In this document: positions 12,774-23,370 of the stretch, piece by piece
How the letters are laid out: each line of letters opens with the position of its first letter
How positions within the stretch are numbered: the first letter of the stretch is position 1
Source of the DNA: Pseudonocardia sp. C8
GTDB taxonomy: Bacteria > Actinomycetota > Actinomycetes > Mycobacteriales > Pseudonocardiaceae
Direction: 5' to 3'
Length of the DNA: 64,000 nt
Assembly: GCF_014267175.1 (NCBI RefSeq)
Contig: NZ_JACMTR010000002.1
Location: 942,001 to 1,006,000, forward strand
Program-made: the position numbers and the translations under genes
Notes under the pieces: generated by a model
Database searches by the model: none
What the model was told of the DNA's origin: nothing
What the model saw: only the letters and a program-made list of their open reading frames with translations

Positions 12774-13622
12774 GTGTCCCGTTCGTTCATCCTCACCCTG
12801 AGCTGCCCCAACCGCACGGGGATCGTGCGCGCGGTCAGCGCGTTCCTGTTCGAGCGCGGGTGCGACATCAGTGAGTACCAGCAGTTCGACGACCAGATCC
12901 AGGGCAAGCTGTTCCTGCGGACCCAGGTCACCTCGCTCGAGGGCGTGGACCTCGACACGCTGTCGTCGGAGTTCGGCCCGGTGGCCGCGGAGTTCGGGAT
13001 GGACTACGCGTTCTCCGACGAGGCGCCCGCCCGGATCCTGGTGATGGTCTCCAAGCTCGGCCACTGCCTCAACGACCTGATCTTCCGCTGGCGGGCAGGC
13101 AGCCTCGGCGCCGAGATCGTCGCGGTGGTGTCCAACCACGAGGACCTGCGCCCGATGGCCGAGGCGGCGGGCCTGCCGTTCGTGCACATCCCGGTCACCC
13201 CGGAGACGAAGCCGGCCGCGGAGGCCGAGCTGCTGCGCGTCGTCGAGTCCTACGACGCCGAGCTCGTCGTGCTCGCCCGGTACATGCAGGTGCTCTCCGA
13301 CGAGGCCTGCAAGGCGCTCTACGGCCGGGCCATCAACATCCACCACTCGTTCCTGCCCGGCTTCAAGGGCGCGCGGCCCTACCACCAGGCCTACGAGCGC
13401 GGGGTGAAGCAGGTCGGCGCCACGGCGCACTACGTGACCCCCGACCTCGACGAGGGCCCGATCATCGAGCAGGAGGTCATCCGGATCGACCACACCTACG
13501 ACCCGAAGGCGCTGCAGATGGTGGGGCGCGACGCCGAGGCCCTCGCGCTGTCCCGCGCCGTGCGGTGGCACTGCGAGCGCCGGGTGCTGCTCTCCGGCGC
13601 GAGCACGGTCGTCTTCCGGTAG
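12774..13622 (+). CDS. purU: Formyltetrahydrofolate deformylase
   Basis: This enzyme hydrolyses 10-formyl-THF to formate and free THF. It has 282 residues. An N-terminal ACT domain (SFILTLSCPNRTGIVRAVSAF) is followed by a formyltransferase-fold catalytic domain with INIHHSFLPGFKGARPYHQAY (catalytic His) and GATAHYVTPDLDEGPIIEQ (catalytic Asp). The start is GTG after CGAGGAGAG. In this island it returns THF to the two demethylating oxidases once FolD and FchA have turned methylene-THF into 10-formyl-THF. purU next to sox genes is a recurrent arrangement for methylated-glycine catabolism. Confidence 0.95.
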   Translation: MSRSFILTLSCPNRTGIVRAVSAFLFERGCDISEYQQFDDQIQGKLFLRTQVTSLEGVDLDTLSSEFGPVAAEFGMDYAFSDEAPARILVMVSKLGHCLNDLIFRWRAGSLGAEIVAVVSNHEDLRPMAEAAGLPFVHIPVTPETKPAAEAELLRVVESYDAELVVLARYMQVLSDEACKALYGRAINIHHSFLPGFKGARPYHQAYERGVKQVGATAHYVTPDLDEGPIIEQEVIRIDHTYDPKALQMVGRDAEALALSRAVRWHCERRVLLSGASTVVFR

Positions 13623-13661
13623 GCCGGTCGTCTTCCGGTAGGGGTCGCCGCCCTGCTCCCG

Positions 13662-14216
13662 TCACCCGGGCGGGAGCAGGGCGGCGATCAGCATGTCCCC
13701 GAGCCAGTCCCGGTAGTCCGCCGGGGTCCATCCCCGGTGCGCGACCAAGCCGTCGTGGTTGGCCTGGGCGCAGAGCGTCCACAGCACGTCCGCGGCCCGA
13801 TCGGCCGGCAGACCGGGACGCAACGCCCCGCGCTCCGCGAGCAGCTCCGCGAACCGTCGCATGCCCTGCAGGCGCTGGTCGGCGAGTCGGTCCTGCAGCT
13901 CGACGAGCGCGGGGTCGGTGCCGGCCGCCGCGTCGAGCACCCGGAGCAGGGGGCCGACCCGGGACCACACCCCGGGCTGGGTCGCGGCGTAGGCCCGCAG
14001 CTGGCGCCGGGGGTCGGTCTCCTCGATCACCCGCCGGATGCCGACCCGCTCCTCGACCGGCACCTCGGCCCGTTCCGCGCCACCGGCCAGTGCCGCCTGC
14101 ACCGCCGCGGCGAGCAGCCCGGCCTTGCCCCCGGCCGCGCGGTACACGGTCTCGACGGCGACGCCGGCCTCGCGGGCGATCAGCGGGATCGTCGCGCCGG
14201 CGTAACCGTGCTCCAC
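13662..14216 (-). CDS. TetR-family regulator; true N-terminus unclear
   Basis: The frame encodes a TetR-type regulator. A helix-turn-helix with ATIPLIAREAGVAVETVYRAAGGKAGLLAAAV is followed by a helical ligand domain. The first possible start is GTG at 14216 (VEHGYAG), which would cut off most of helix 1. The same frame continues upstream to about 14300 with good TetR sequence (RTRVRIVDAAARAFVEHGYAG), but no ATG, GTG, TTG or CTG codon is available in frame before the terminator hairpin at 14337-14390. Either a non-canonical start is used, a short form is made, or the gene is damaged. It lies downstream of gbcA on the same strand. Its ligand is unknown. Confidence 0.6.
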   Translation of the reverse strand: MEHGYAGATIPLIAREAGVAVETVYRAAGGKAGLLAAAVQAALAGGAERAEVPVEERVGIRRVIEETDPRRQLRAYAATQPGVWSRVGPLLRVLDAAAGTDPALVELQDRLADQRLQGMRRFAELLAERGALRPGLPADRAADVLWTLCAQANHDGLVAHRGWTPADYRDWLGDMLIAALLPPG

Positions 14217-14336
14217 GAAGGCCCGTGCGGCCGCGTCGACGATCCGTACCCGGGTCCGTGCCGCCTGTGCCCGGCGCCGCGCCCCGTCGTACCGGCGGCG
14301 GGGCCTTGTGTTCTGCTCGCCGCCGCGTAGCGCACG

Positions 14337-14390
14337 ACGACGGCCCCGGCCCGCACCTCCGAGATCGGGGGTACGGGCCGGGGCCGTCGT
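14337..14390 (-). terminator. Strong terminator hairpin downstream of gbcA
   Basis: Perfect 17-base arms (14337-14353, ACGACGGCCCCGGCCCG, and 14374-14390) enclose a 20-base loop, 15 bases beyond the gbcA stop. It is the strongest inverted repeat seen in the window and isolates gbcA from the TetR gene. Confidence 0.7.
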
Positions 14391-14404
14391 GTGAGGGGGG
14401 TGGG

Positions 14405-15550
14405 TCAGCCGATCCGCTCGCGGACCCAGTCGTGGAACTCACCGATGTGGTGCTCGCTGGGCACCAGCACGCCGCCCTTCTGGTAGGACCGCGAGTCCAT
14501 GGCCACCTGGCAGCGCTCGCACGCGTCGAAGTCCTGCTGGTTGACCCGGTGGAACAGCTCGACCGACTTGTCGATGTCGGCGCCGGAGTCGACGACCTCG
14601 GGCAGGTAGAGCCAGTCGCAGATCACCAGCGTCCGCTCGGCGGTGAGCGGGAACATCCGGTGGAACACCACGTGGTCGGGCACCAGGTTGATGAAGACCT
14701 GCGGCCGGACGGTGATGGCGTAGTACCGGCGGTCCTGGTCCTCGCTGACGCCCGGGATCCGCTCGAGGCCCTCCGAGCCGTCGACGGTGAAGCCCTTGAC
14801 CTCCTCGCCGAACTCGGCGCCGTGGCCCACGAAGTACTGCGCGGCCAGGCCGTCGGCGAACTCGGGCAGGACCTCGGTCAGCTCGGGGTGGATCGTCGCG
14901 CAGTGGTAGCACTCCATGAAGTTCTCGACGATCTGCTTCCAGTTCGCCTTCACGTCGTACTCGATGCGCCGGCCGAGCTTGAGGTGCTCCACGTCGTAGC
15001 CGACGATGGCGTCCGGCGAGCCGAGCCGGGTGGTGACGTCGTCGATGACGGTGTCGTCGAACGACGGCGGGGTCTCGGCCAGCGACAGCCAGACGTAACC
15101 CAGCCACTCGCGGACGTGCACCTTGTGCAGGCCGTACTCGACCTTGTCGATGTCGGGCATCGCGGTGAGGTTCGGCGCGGCGACGAGCTTGCCGTCGAGC
15201 CCGTAGGTCCAGGCGTGGTACGGGCACTGGAAGGAGCGGCGGACCTCGCCGGTCTCCTCGGTGCAGATCCGGGCGCCGCGGTGCCGGCACACGTTCAGGA
15301 AGGCGTTGATCTCCCCGTTGCGGGCCCGGGTGACGATCACGCTCTCCCGGCCGACCTGCACGGTCTGGAACTGGCCCGGCCGCTCGAGGTCGGCGGCGAG
15401 GACGGCGCAGAACCAGTTCTGGTGGAAGATGCTGTCCTGCTCGGCCCGGAAGATCCCCGGGTCGGTGTAGTAGTGGCCCGCGAGCGTCTCTCGCAGGCTC
15501 TCCGGGAGTTCCTGGTCCTGGGCAGGGGTCGAAAGCTCACCGGTCGTCAT
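14405..15550 (-). CDS. gbcA: Rieske non-haem iron oxygenase, probable glycine betaine monooxygenase
   Basis: This oxygenase subunit removes one methyl group of glycine betaine to give dimethylglycine and formaldehyde. It has 381 residues. The Rieske cluster motif is CRHRG...CPYHAWTYG (residues ~88-115). The mononuclear iron ligands lie in ENFMECYHCATIHPE. The overall pattern resembles the GbcA/carnitine/stachydrine branch of ring-hydroxylating-like oxygenases. GAGGAG lies seven bases before the ATG. Assignment to betaine rests mainly on the neighbours: a BCCT carrier, dimethylglycine oxidase and sarcosine oxidase. A dedicated GbcB-type reductase is not present here; the reductase at the left edge is one candidate partner. 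Stachydrine or another quaternary amine cannot be excluded. Confidence 0.85.
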   Translation of the reverse strand: MTTGELSTPAQDQELPESLRETLAGHYYTDPGIFRAEQDSIFHQNWFCAVLAADLERPGQFQTVQVGRESVIVTRARNGEINAFLNVCRHRGARICTEETGEVRRSFQCPYHAWTYGLDGKLVAAPNLTAMPDIDKVEYGLHKVHVREWLGYVWLSLAETPPSFDDTVIDDVTTRLGSPDAIVGYDVEHLKLGRRIEYDVKANWKQIVENFMECYHCATIHPELTEVLPEFADGLAAQYFVGHGAEFGEEVKGFTVDGSEGLERIPGVSEDQDRRYYAITVRPQVFINLVPDHVVFHRMFPLTAERTLVICDWLYLPEVVDSGADIDKSVELFHRVNQQDFDACERCQVAMDSRSYQKGGVLVPSEHHIGEFHDWVRERIG

Positions 15551-15940
15551 GGCAGTGCTCCTCGTGGTGATGGGTGGGGCCTCGACCGCTCGGACGGTGG
15601 TCCGGCGCTGGACGGGAGGGCCCTACCGGGGTGCGAGGCAGCCGGGGTCGGCTGCCGGTCAGCCGGCGGAACGCCGAGGGATGGGGACGCTCGAGGCGTG
15701 ACTCGGAACCCGTTGACGCTCGGCCGTGGTGGCCGGCGGATGGTGCAACGATCCGGTACCGCTGGTCCGCCTCGTGCCGGAGGGCCGCGGGGCGGGGAGT
15801 CGAGGCCGGTGGTCGGGTCCGGCTCGCGTGCAGGGCGTCGCCCTGCGACTCGCACGTGTCGTGCCACGACGGATCAGCCCTCACGCGTCGGGTGGGAACT
15901 GCACGACGGACCTGCCGCGTGCGCCAGAAACATCGATGAT

Positions 15941-15957
15941 GTTGCGGGATCCGCAAC
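15941..15957. promoter_or_regulatory. Inverted repeat GTTGCGG-GAT-CCGCAAC
   Basis: This perfect 7-base inverted repeat with a 3-base centre lies about 390 bases upstream of gbcA and 410 bases upstream of bccT. Its size and symmetry suit a dimeric regulator. Which protein binds it is unknown. Confidence 0.4.
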
Positions 15958-16180
15958 GCACTGCTCGATGTGCACCATGATGGGACCGCCTCCGCAGTGT
16001 CGCTGTCAAGAGTCGGTGCGTCGTCGGGTCGCCGGGCATCCGGCCTGCTCACGGCGCGCCGGCCGGGGGTGGCGGCCGGAAGTGCTGCGGTGCAGCTGCA
16101 TGGTGTCGACTCCGTCGTCGTCGGCGGATCTGAAGCGCACCGGCTCTTGACCGGCACGTGTCCCGCATCATACCTTCTGC

Positions 16181-16190
16181 AGATATATTA
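16181..16190. promoter_or_regulatory. Degenerate GntR-type operator upstream of bccT
   Basis: AGATATATTA followed by GTC matches TGATATATCAGT at 9 of 12 positions, counting the flank. It lies 178 bases before bccT in the bccT-gbcA gap. It is probably a weaker site of the same regulator that reads the glyA and purU sites. Confidence 0.4.
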
Positions 16191-16367
16191 GTCGAGTATC
16201 TGATCGACAGGTACGGCCGCTGGCTTCGTCACACACATCGCCACGCCGGCCAGGAGGGTCAATGATGATCAATTCTTCGGAGCGTCCGGGATGCCATCCG
16301 GACGACGTGGGCCGCCGCCCCCAACCCGGCGCAGGAGTGCCGGGTCCCGCACGGAGGGAGAACGCCG

Positions 16368-18140
16368 ATGCCAGAGCGTGAGTCGAGCACGGAGGAGGGC
16401 ACGGAAGGGGGCCGGCTGCGGACGGACTGGACGGTCTTCGGGCTGGGTGCGGTTCTCGCGCTGCTGTTCGTGGTGTGGGGGCTCGTCGATCCGGACAGCC
16501 TGAGCGCGTCGGCCAGCACGCTGCTCGGCAGCCTGATGCGTGCCGGCGGCTGGGGCTTCGTCCTCGCCGCGACGGCGTTCGTCGCGTTCGCGCTGTTCCT
16601 GGCGTTCAGCAAGTTCGGCCGGATCAAGCTCGGTGGTGACGACGAGGAGCCGGAGTTCCGGACGGTCTCCTGGATCGCGATGATGTTCTCGGCCGGCATG
16701 GGCATCGGACTGATGTTCTTCGGCGTGAACGAGCCGCTGTCGTTCTTCACCACCTCCACCCCGCCCGGCACCGCCGCGCCCGGCAGCACCGAGGCCATGC
16801 AGGTCGCCATGGCGACCTCGCTGTTCCACTGGACCCTGCACCCGTGGGCCATCTACGCCGTGGTCGGGCTCGCGATCGCCTACTCCACGTTCCGCAAGGG
16901 CCGCGCGCAGCTGATCAGCCAGGCGTTCATCCCGCTGATCGGCAAGCGCGCCGCCGAGGGCCCGATCGGCAAGGCCATCGACATCCTCGCCATCTTCGCG
17001 ACCCTGTTCGGCTCCGCGGCCTCGCTGGGTCTGGGCGCCTTCCAGATCGGTGGCGGCATGCAGAGCGCCGGCTGGACCGACGGCCCGGTCGGACCCGGCA
17101 CGCTGGCCGCGATCGTCGTGGTGCTCACCGCCGCGTTCATCCTCTCCGCGGTCTCCGGGATCGCCCGCGGCATCCAGTGGCTGTCCAACATCAACATGGT
17201 GCTGGCCGCGCTGCTGGCCCTGTTCGTGTTCGTCGTCGGCCCGACGGTGATCATCCTCGACCTGATCCCGACCTCGATCGGCGCCTACTTCTCCGACTTC
17301 TTCGAGATGGTCGGCCGCACCGAGGCCGTCGGCGGCGAGCCGATGCTGGAGTGGCTGTCGAGCTGGACCATCTTCTACTGGGCCTGGTGGATCTCCTGGA
17401 CCCCGTTCGTCGGCATGTTCCTGGCCCGCATCTCGCGCGGGCGCACCATCCGCGAGTTCGTGGCCGGCGTCATCCTGGCCCCCAGCCTCGTGTCGCTGGT
17501 CTGGTTCGCCGTCTTCGGCGGCACCGCGATCACCCAGTCCCAGCAGGGCGTGCAGTTCTCCGACGACTCCAACGTCCAGCTCTTCGAGATGCTGGGCGCC
17601 TACCCGTGGGCCACGGCCACCGGCGTCCTGGTGATGCTGCTCGTCGGCATCTTCTTCGTCTCCGGTGCCGACGCCGCCTCCATCGTCATGGGGACGCTGT
17701 CCCAGCGCGGCACGATCGAACCGAGCCGCTGGATCGTCATCTTCTGGGGCTCGGTCATGGGCGCGGTCGCCGTGCTCATGCTGATCACCGGCGGCGAGGA
17801 CGCCCTGTCCGGCATCCAGAACCTCACCATCCTGGTCGCCGCCCCGTTCGTGGTCATCATGGTGCTGCTCTGCATGGCCCTGCACCGCGACCTGCGCCAC
17901 GACACCGTCATCCTGCGGGAGAAGAAGGGCGCCGAGGTCCTCGAACAGGCCGTCGACTGGGCCACCGAGAACCACGGTGACGACTTCTTCTTCAAGGTCG
18001 GCGCCTTCTCCAAGGACGGCGAGGAGCCCGACGGTCCTGCGGCGGGCCCGGTGGCGGATCCGGCCCGCTCGGCGGAGCACAACGGCGGGGCACCGGCCCC
18101 GGCCGCCGCGGACGTCGAGCCTCCGGAGCCGGTCCGCTGA
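16368..18140 (+). CDS. BCCT-family glycine betaine transporter
   Basis: This inner-membrane carrier has 590 residues and twelve predicted membrane segments. Signature blocks are MFSAGMGIGLMFFGVNEPL (the Gly-Met-Gly-Ile-Gly helix of sodium-coupled betaine carriers) and WAWWISWTPFVGMFLARISRGRTIREF, the conserved BCCT motif. A charged, Pro/Ala-rich cytoplasmic tail of about 60 residues follows the last helix. GGAGGGAGA precedes the ATG. It is divergent from gbcA, so uptake and the first demethylation can be induced together. The substrate could also be choline or carnitine, but no choline dehydrogenase is present. A bidirectional terminator follows. Confidence 0.93.
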   Translation: MPERESSTEEGTEGGRLRTDWTVFGLGAVLALLFVVWGLVDPDSLSASASTLLGSLMRAGGWGFVLAATAFVAFALFLAFSKFGRIKLGGDDEEPEFRTVSWIAMMFSAGMGIGLMFFGVNEPLSFFTTSTPPGTAAPGSTEAMQVAMATSLFHWTLHPWAIYAVVGLAIAYSTFRKGRAQLISQAFIPLIGKRAAEGPIGKAIDILAIFATLFGSAASLGLGAFQIGGGMQSAGWTDGPVGPGTLAAIVVVLTAAFILSAVSGIARGIQWLSNINMVLAALLALFVFVVGPTVIILDLIPTSIGAYFSDFFEMVGRTEAVGGEPMLEWLSSWTIFYWAWWISWTPFVGMFLARISRGRTIREFVAGVILAPSLVSLVWFAVFGGTAITQSQQGVQFSDDSNVQLFEMLGAYPWATATGVLVMLLVGIFFVSGADAASIVMGTLSQRGTIEPSRWIVIFWGSVMGAVAVLMLITGGEDALSGIQNLTILVAAPFVVIMVLLCMALHRDLRHDTVILREKKGAEVLEQAVDWATENHGDDFFFKVGAFSKDGEEPDGPAAGPVADPARSAEHNGGAPAPAAADVEPPEPVR

Positions 18141-18145
18141 GGCCA

Positions 18146-18183
18146 CGGCGGGACCGGGGTGCACGCCCGCCCCGGTCCCGCCG
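18146..18183. terminator. Bidirectional terminator between bccT and iclR
   Basis: Fourteen-base perfect arms (18146-18159 and 18170-18183, core GGCGGGACCGGGG) lie between two convergent genes, six bases after the bccT stop and six bases beyond the iclR stop. Confidence 0.65.
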
Positions 18184-18188
18184 GCGCG

Positions 18189-18989
18189 TCAGAACCAGCC
18201 CGCCGGGGCCGTGCCGGACATCGCGACCGTCAGCCGGCGGGCGGCCTCCCGCACGGGCTCGGCGATCGCCTCCGCCGGGCCGCTCGCCCGGTCGATCCGG
18301 CGGGTGACGCTGAACGCCGCGATCGGCGTCCCGGTGTGGTCGAAGGCGCACGCCGCGACCGACTGCATCCCCGCGGTGATCATCTCGTCCTCCTGGGCGT
18401 AGCCCCGGTCCCGCTCGGCCGCCAGCAGCGCGCGCAGCGCGGCGAGCGTACGGGGGCCGTGCGCGGTCCGGGTCACGAGCGACGACGAGTGCGGGAACAG
18501 CGCCCGCAGCTGGGCGGCGCTCACGTGGGCGAGGATCGAGCGCCCGTTCGCGGTGAGCGAGGCGGGCAGCCGCACGCCGACGTCGGTGACGAGGGTGACC
18601 GGCACCGGCTGCCGGGCCGGGCGTTCCTTCACCAGGTACAGGGTGTCCGGCCCGTGCAGGATGCCCAGGTGCGTGATCTCGCCGGTGCGGGCGGCGAGCC
18701 TGCGGGCCAGCGGCCGCCCGAGGTGCTCCAGCGAACCGTGCCGCAGGTAGGCGCTGCCGACCTCGAACGCGGCGACGCCGAGGCCGTAGCGCTGCTGGTC
18801 GGGGTAGTGGACGACGAAGCCGCGCTCGGTGAGCACGGTCAGCAGGTGGTACGCCGACGACCGCGGGATGCCCAGCTCCCGCACCAGCGTGGCCCCCGGG
18901 ACCGGGCCCGGGCGGGCGGCCAGGAACAGCAGGACGTCGAGCGCCCGGCCCACCGCGGGCGAGGTGCTGCTGGCGGTCACGGTGTCCAC
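18189..18989 (-). CDS. IclR-family regulator of the hut-like operon
   Basis: This regulator has about 266 residues. The N-terminal winged helix ([46 protein letters not shown]) is followed by the IclR effector domain with [11 protein letters not shown] and [20 protein letters not shown]. The start is uncertain: GTG 18989 is used, and GTG 18980 is three codons downstream. It is divergent from hutU, which points to control of the operon, with urocanate or a related imidazole as a possible effector. IclR regulators of hut genes in actinobacteria make this plausible but do not prove it. Confidence 0.85.
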   Translation of the reverse strand: MDTVTASSTSPAVGRALDVLLFLAARPGPVPGATLVRELGIPRSSAYHLLTVLTERGFVVHYPDQQRYGLGVAAFEVGSAYLRHGSLEHLGRPLARRLAARTGEITHLGILHGPDTLYLVKERPARQPVPVTLVTDVGVRLPASLTANGRSILAHVSAAQLRALFPHSSSLVTRTAHGPRTLAALRALLAAERDRGYAQEDEMITAGMQSVAACAFDHTGTPIAAFSVTRRIDRASGPAEAIAEPVREAARRLTVAMSGTAPAGWF

Positions 18990-19003
18990 CGTACGAGTCC
19001 GGA

Positions 19004-19019
19004 GTCTCGGATCCCAGAC
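19004..19019. promoter_or_regulatory. Imperfect palindrome in the iclR-hutU gap
   Basis: GTCTCGGATCCCAGAC is symmetric at 14 of 16 positions and lies 15 bases from the iclR start, in the only gap of the divergent pair. It is a candidate IclR operator. Confidence 0.35.
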
Positions 19020-19121
19020 GAAGCCGGTTCCCCTGCGGTGGATCGCGGCGCCCGGGGCGCGTCCACTGGGCACAGTGCCGACGACGCAGCCGACGACGCA
19101 GCGCCGACGAAGGAGTCCGCC

Positions 19122-20779
<1,658 letters not shown>

Positions 20780-20783
<4 letters not shown>

Positions 20784-21997
20784 CGTTCGATCACCTGTGG
20801 TCCGAGCTCGCCGGAGTGGGCCGGCACCCGGGCACCGGCGGCTACCGCCGCTACGCCTGGGACCGCGCCGAGCTGACCCTGCGCGACTGGTTCACCGGCT
20901 GCGCCGCCGCCCGCGGGATGGACGTCGAGCGCGACCGCAACGGCAACCTGTGGGCGTGGTGGCTGCCCGCGGGCTGGACCGGCGACCCGGCCGGCGCCGT
21001 CGTCACCGGGTCGCACCTGGACTCGGTGCCCGACGGCGGCGCGTTCGACGGCCCGCTCGGGGTGGCGGCGGCGTTCGCCGCCGTCGACGCGCTGCGGGCC
21101 GAGGGGGTCCGGCCGCGGGTGCCGATCGGGGTCGTCGCGTTCAGCGACGAGGAGGGCGCCCGGTTCGGTGTCGCCTGCGTGGGCTCGCGGCTGTCCGCGG
21201 GCACCCTGGACCCGGACCGGGCCCGCGCCCTGCGCGACGGCGACGGCCGCACCCTCGCCGAGGTCGTCGCCGGTGCCGGGATCGACCCGGCCGGGCTGGG
21301 CCCCGACCCCGCGCTGGCGCGGCGGGTCGGGGTGTTCGTGGAGCTGCACGTCGAGCAGGGCCGCGTCCTGGACCGGGTCGGCGCGCCGCTCGCGGTCGCG
21401 TCGTCGATCTGGCCGCACGGCCGGTGGCGGCTGTCGTTCCGCGGCGAGGCCAACCACGCCGGAACCACCGGGATCGCGGACCGGCACGACCCGATGCTGC
21501 CCTGCGCCGCGACCGTCGCCGCCGCCCGGGACCGTGCGGTGCAGCACGGCGGCGTCGCCACATTCGGCAAGCTCGCCGTGTCCCCGAACGGGGCGAACGC
21601 GATCGCCTCCGAGGTCACCGCGGTCCTCGACGCCCGCGCCCCGTCCGGGGCCGTGCTGGACGCGCTCACCGGGGACGTGTTCGCCGACGCCGCCCGGCAC
21701 GCCGAGGCCGAGGGCACCGCGGTCGAGGTCGTGCCCGAGTCGCGCACCCCGGCCGTCGCGTTCCCGGACGACGTCGCGACCCGGATCCGGCACACGCTCG
21801 GCGGGGACGTGCCGGTGCTGCCGACCGCCGCCGGCCACGACGCCGGCGTGCTCGCCGGAGTCGTGCCCACCGCGATGCTGTTCGTGCGCAACCCGACCGG
21901 TGTCTCGCACTCCCCGCACGAGTGGGCCGAGCGCGACGACTGCCTGGCCGGGGTCGCCGCGCTGGCCGCCGTGCTCCGCGACCGGGCCGCCTCGTGA
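20780..21997 (+). CDS. M20-family amidohydrolase (allantoate/N-carbamoyl-amino acid hydrolase type) in the hut-like operon
   Basis: This zinc amidohydrolase has 405 residues. Metal-binding blocks are [32 protein letters not shown] and [30 protein letters not shown] is the dimerisation/substrate-arginine region, and GHDAGVL gives the last histidine. The family releases N-carbamoyl or related acyl groups from amino acids. The operon has HutF, which yields N-formylglutamate, but no HutG deformylase. This enzyme therefore probably performs the final release of glutamate, from N-formyl-glutamate or, if the operon degrades another imidazole, from N-carbamoyl-glutamate. The same order (hutU, M20, hutF, hutI) is, as I recall it, found in Streptomyces. 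It overlaps both neighbours by four bases. Confidence 0.85.
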
Positions 21998-23370
21998 ACG
22001 GCTCCTGGTGGTGCGAGCACCTCTGGAGCCCGGGCCGCGGCGTCGAGCGTGCGGTCCTGGTCACCGCCGCCGGGGGCCGGTTCACCGCGGTCGAGCCCGG
22101 TACGCCGCGGCCCGCGGGCGTCCCCGCGCTGCACGGGCTCGTCGTCCCCGGCCTCGCGAACGTGCACTCGCACGCCTTCCACCGGCTGCTGCGCTCCCGC
22201 ACCCAAGCCGATCGCGGCTCGTTCTGGACCTGGCGCGACCTCATGTACGCCGCTGCGGAACGCCTCGACCCGGACACCTACCGGGAGCTCGCCACGGCGG
22301 TGTACGCCGAGATGGCGCTGGCCGGGGTCACCGGCGTCGGCGAGTTCCACTACCTGCACCACGACCGCGGCGGCGCCCGCTACGCCGAGGAGAACGCGAT
22401 GGGCGTCGCGCTGGCCGACGCCGCCGTTGCCGCCGGCCTCCGGCTCACCCTGCTCGACACCTGTTACCTCAGCTCCGACGTGGACGGCTCACCGCTCGGT
22501 CCGGCCCAGCAGCGGTTCGGTGACGGCTCCGGCGCGGCCTGGGCGGAGCGGGTGGACGCGTTGCACCGCTGGGCGTCCGGTGTGGACGGCGTGCTGGTCG
22601 GCGCGGCGCTGCACTCGGTCCGGGCCGTCCCGGCCGGCGAGATCCCGGCGGTCACCGGGTGGGCGGCCGCGCACGGCGCGCCGCTGCACGTGCACGTCGC
22701 CGAGCAGGTCGCCGAGGTGCGGCGCTGCCGGGAGGTGCACGGCCGCACCCCGGTCGAGCTCCTGCTCGACACCGGTGCGCTCGGCCCGCGCACCACCGCC
22801 GTGCACGCCACCCACCTGACCGGCGACGACGTCGCCGCGCTCCGGTCCTCCGGCACCGGGGTGTGCTTCTGCCCCACCACCGAACGCGACCTCGGCGACG
22901 GCATCGGGCCGGCGCCCGCGCTGCTCACCGCGCCGTGCGGCCCCCTGAGCCTGGGATCCGACAGCCACGCCGTGATCGACCTCTTCGAGGAGGCCCGCGC
23001 CGTGGAGCTGCACGAGCGGCTGCTCCGGCAGGAACGCGGCGTGCTCGATGCGGCCACCCTGCTGCGCTGCGCCACGGAGCACGGGCACCGGGCCCTCGGC
23101 CGCCCCGACGCCGGCGCGGTCGAGGTCGGCCGGCGCGCCGACCTCGTGGCGATCGACCTGGAGACCGTCCGCACCGCCGGCGGCGGGCCGGCCCCGGAGA
23201 CCGCGGTGTTCGCGGCCACCGCGGCGGACGTGACCGACGTCGTCGCCGGCGGGCGGGTGGTCGTGCGGGACGGCCGGCACCTGAGCGTCCCGGACGCGGC
23301 CCGGCGGCTGGCCGCGGTCACGGCGGCCGTCCTGGACGGCGACCGCGTGGCCGGGGAGGGCATCCGATGA
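21994..23370 (+). CDS. hutF: Formimidoylglutamate deiminase
   Basis: This amidohydrolase-superfamily deiminase converts N-formimino-glutamate to N-formyl-glutamate plus ammonia. It has 458 residues. [16 protein letters not shown] gives the first metal pair with the HutF-typical [21 protein letters not shown] and [14 protein letters not shown] give the remaining ligands, and [14 protein letters not shown] is characteristic of HutF. The start is GTG overlapping the upstream stop (GTGA). Its presence commits the pathway to the formylglutamate branch, in which carbon leaves as formate. Confidence 0.92.
   Translation: MNGSWWCEHLWSPGRGVERAVLVTAAGGRFTAVEPGTPRPAGVPALHGLVVPGLANVHSHAFHRLLRSRTQADRGSFWTWRDLMYAAAERLDPDTYRELATAVYAEMALAGVTGVGEFHYLHHDRGGARYAEENAMGVALADAAVAAGLRLTLLDTCYLSSDVDGSPLGPAQQRFGDGSGAAWAERVDALHRWASGVDGVLVGAALHSVRAVPAGEIPAVTGWAAAHGAPLHVHVAEQVAEVRRCREVHGRTPVELLLDTGALGPRTTAVHATHLTGDDVAALRSSGTGVCFCPTTERDLGDGIGPAPALLTAPCGPLSLGSDSHAVIDLFEEARAVELHERLLRQERGVLDAATLLRCATEHGHRALGRPDAGAVEVGRRADLVAIDLETVRTAGGGPAPETAVFAATAADVTDVVAGGRVVVRDGRHLSVPDAARRLAAVTAAVLDGDRVAGEGIR

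Larger units (their letters stand above)
15551..16367. other. Long non-coding gap between divergent gbcA and bccT
   Basis: This 817-base stretch has no convincing gene; the open frames in it lack ribosome sites and family-like sequence. It should hold both divergent promoters. It contains the inverted repeat at 15941-15957 and the degenerate GntR-type site at 16181-16190. It is the longest gene-free stretch in the window and could also hide a small RNA or long leaders. Confidence 0.5.

Noticed and set aside
15537..16157. Open frames in the gbcA-bccT gap
   Set aside because: No ribosome sites, no family resemblance, and Arg/Pro/Ser-rich composition like other shadows.
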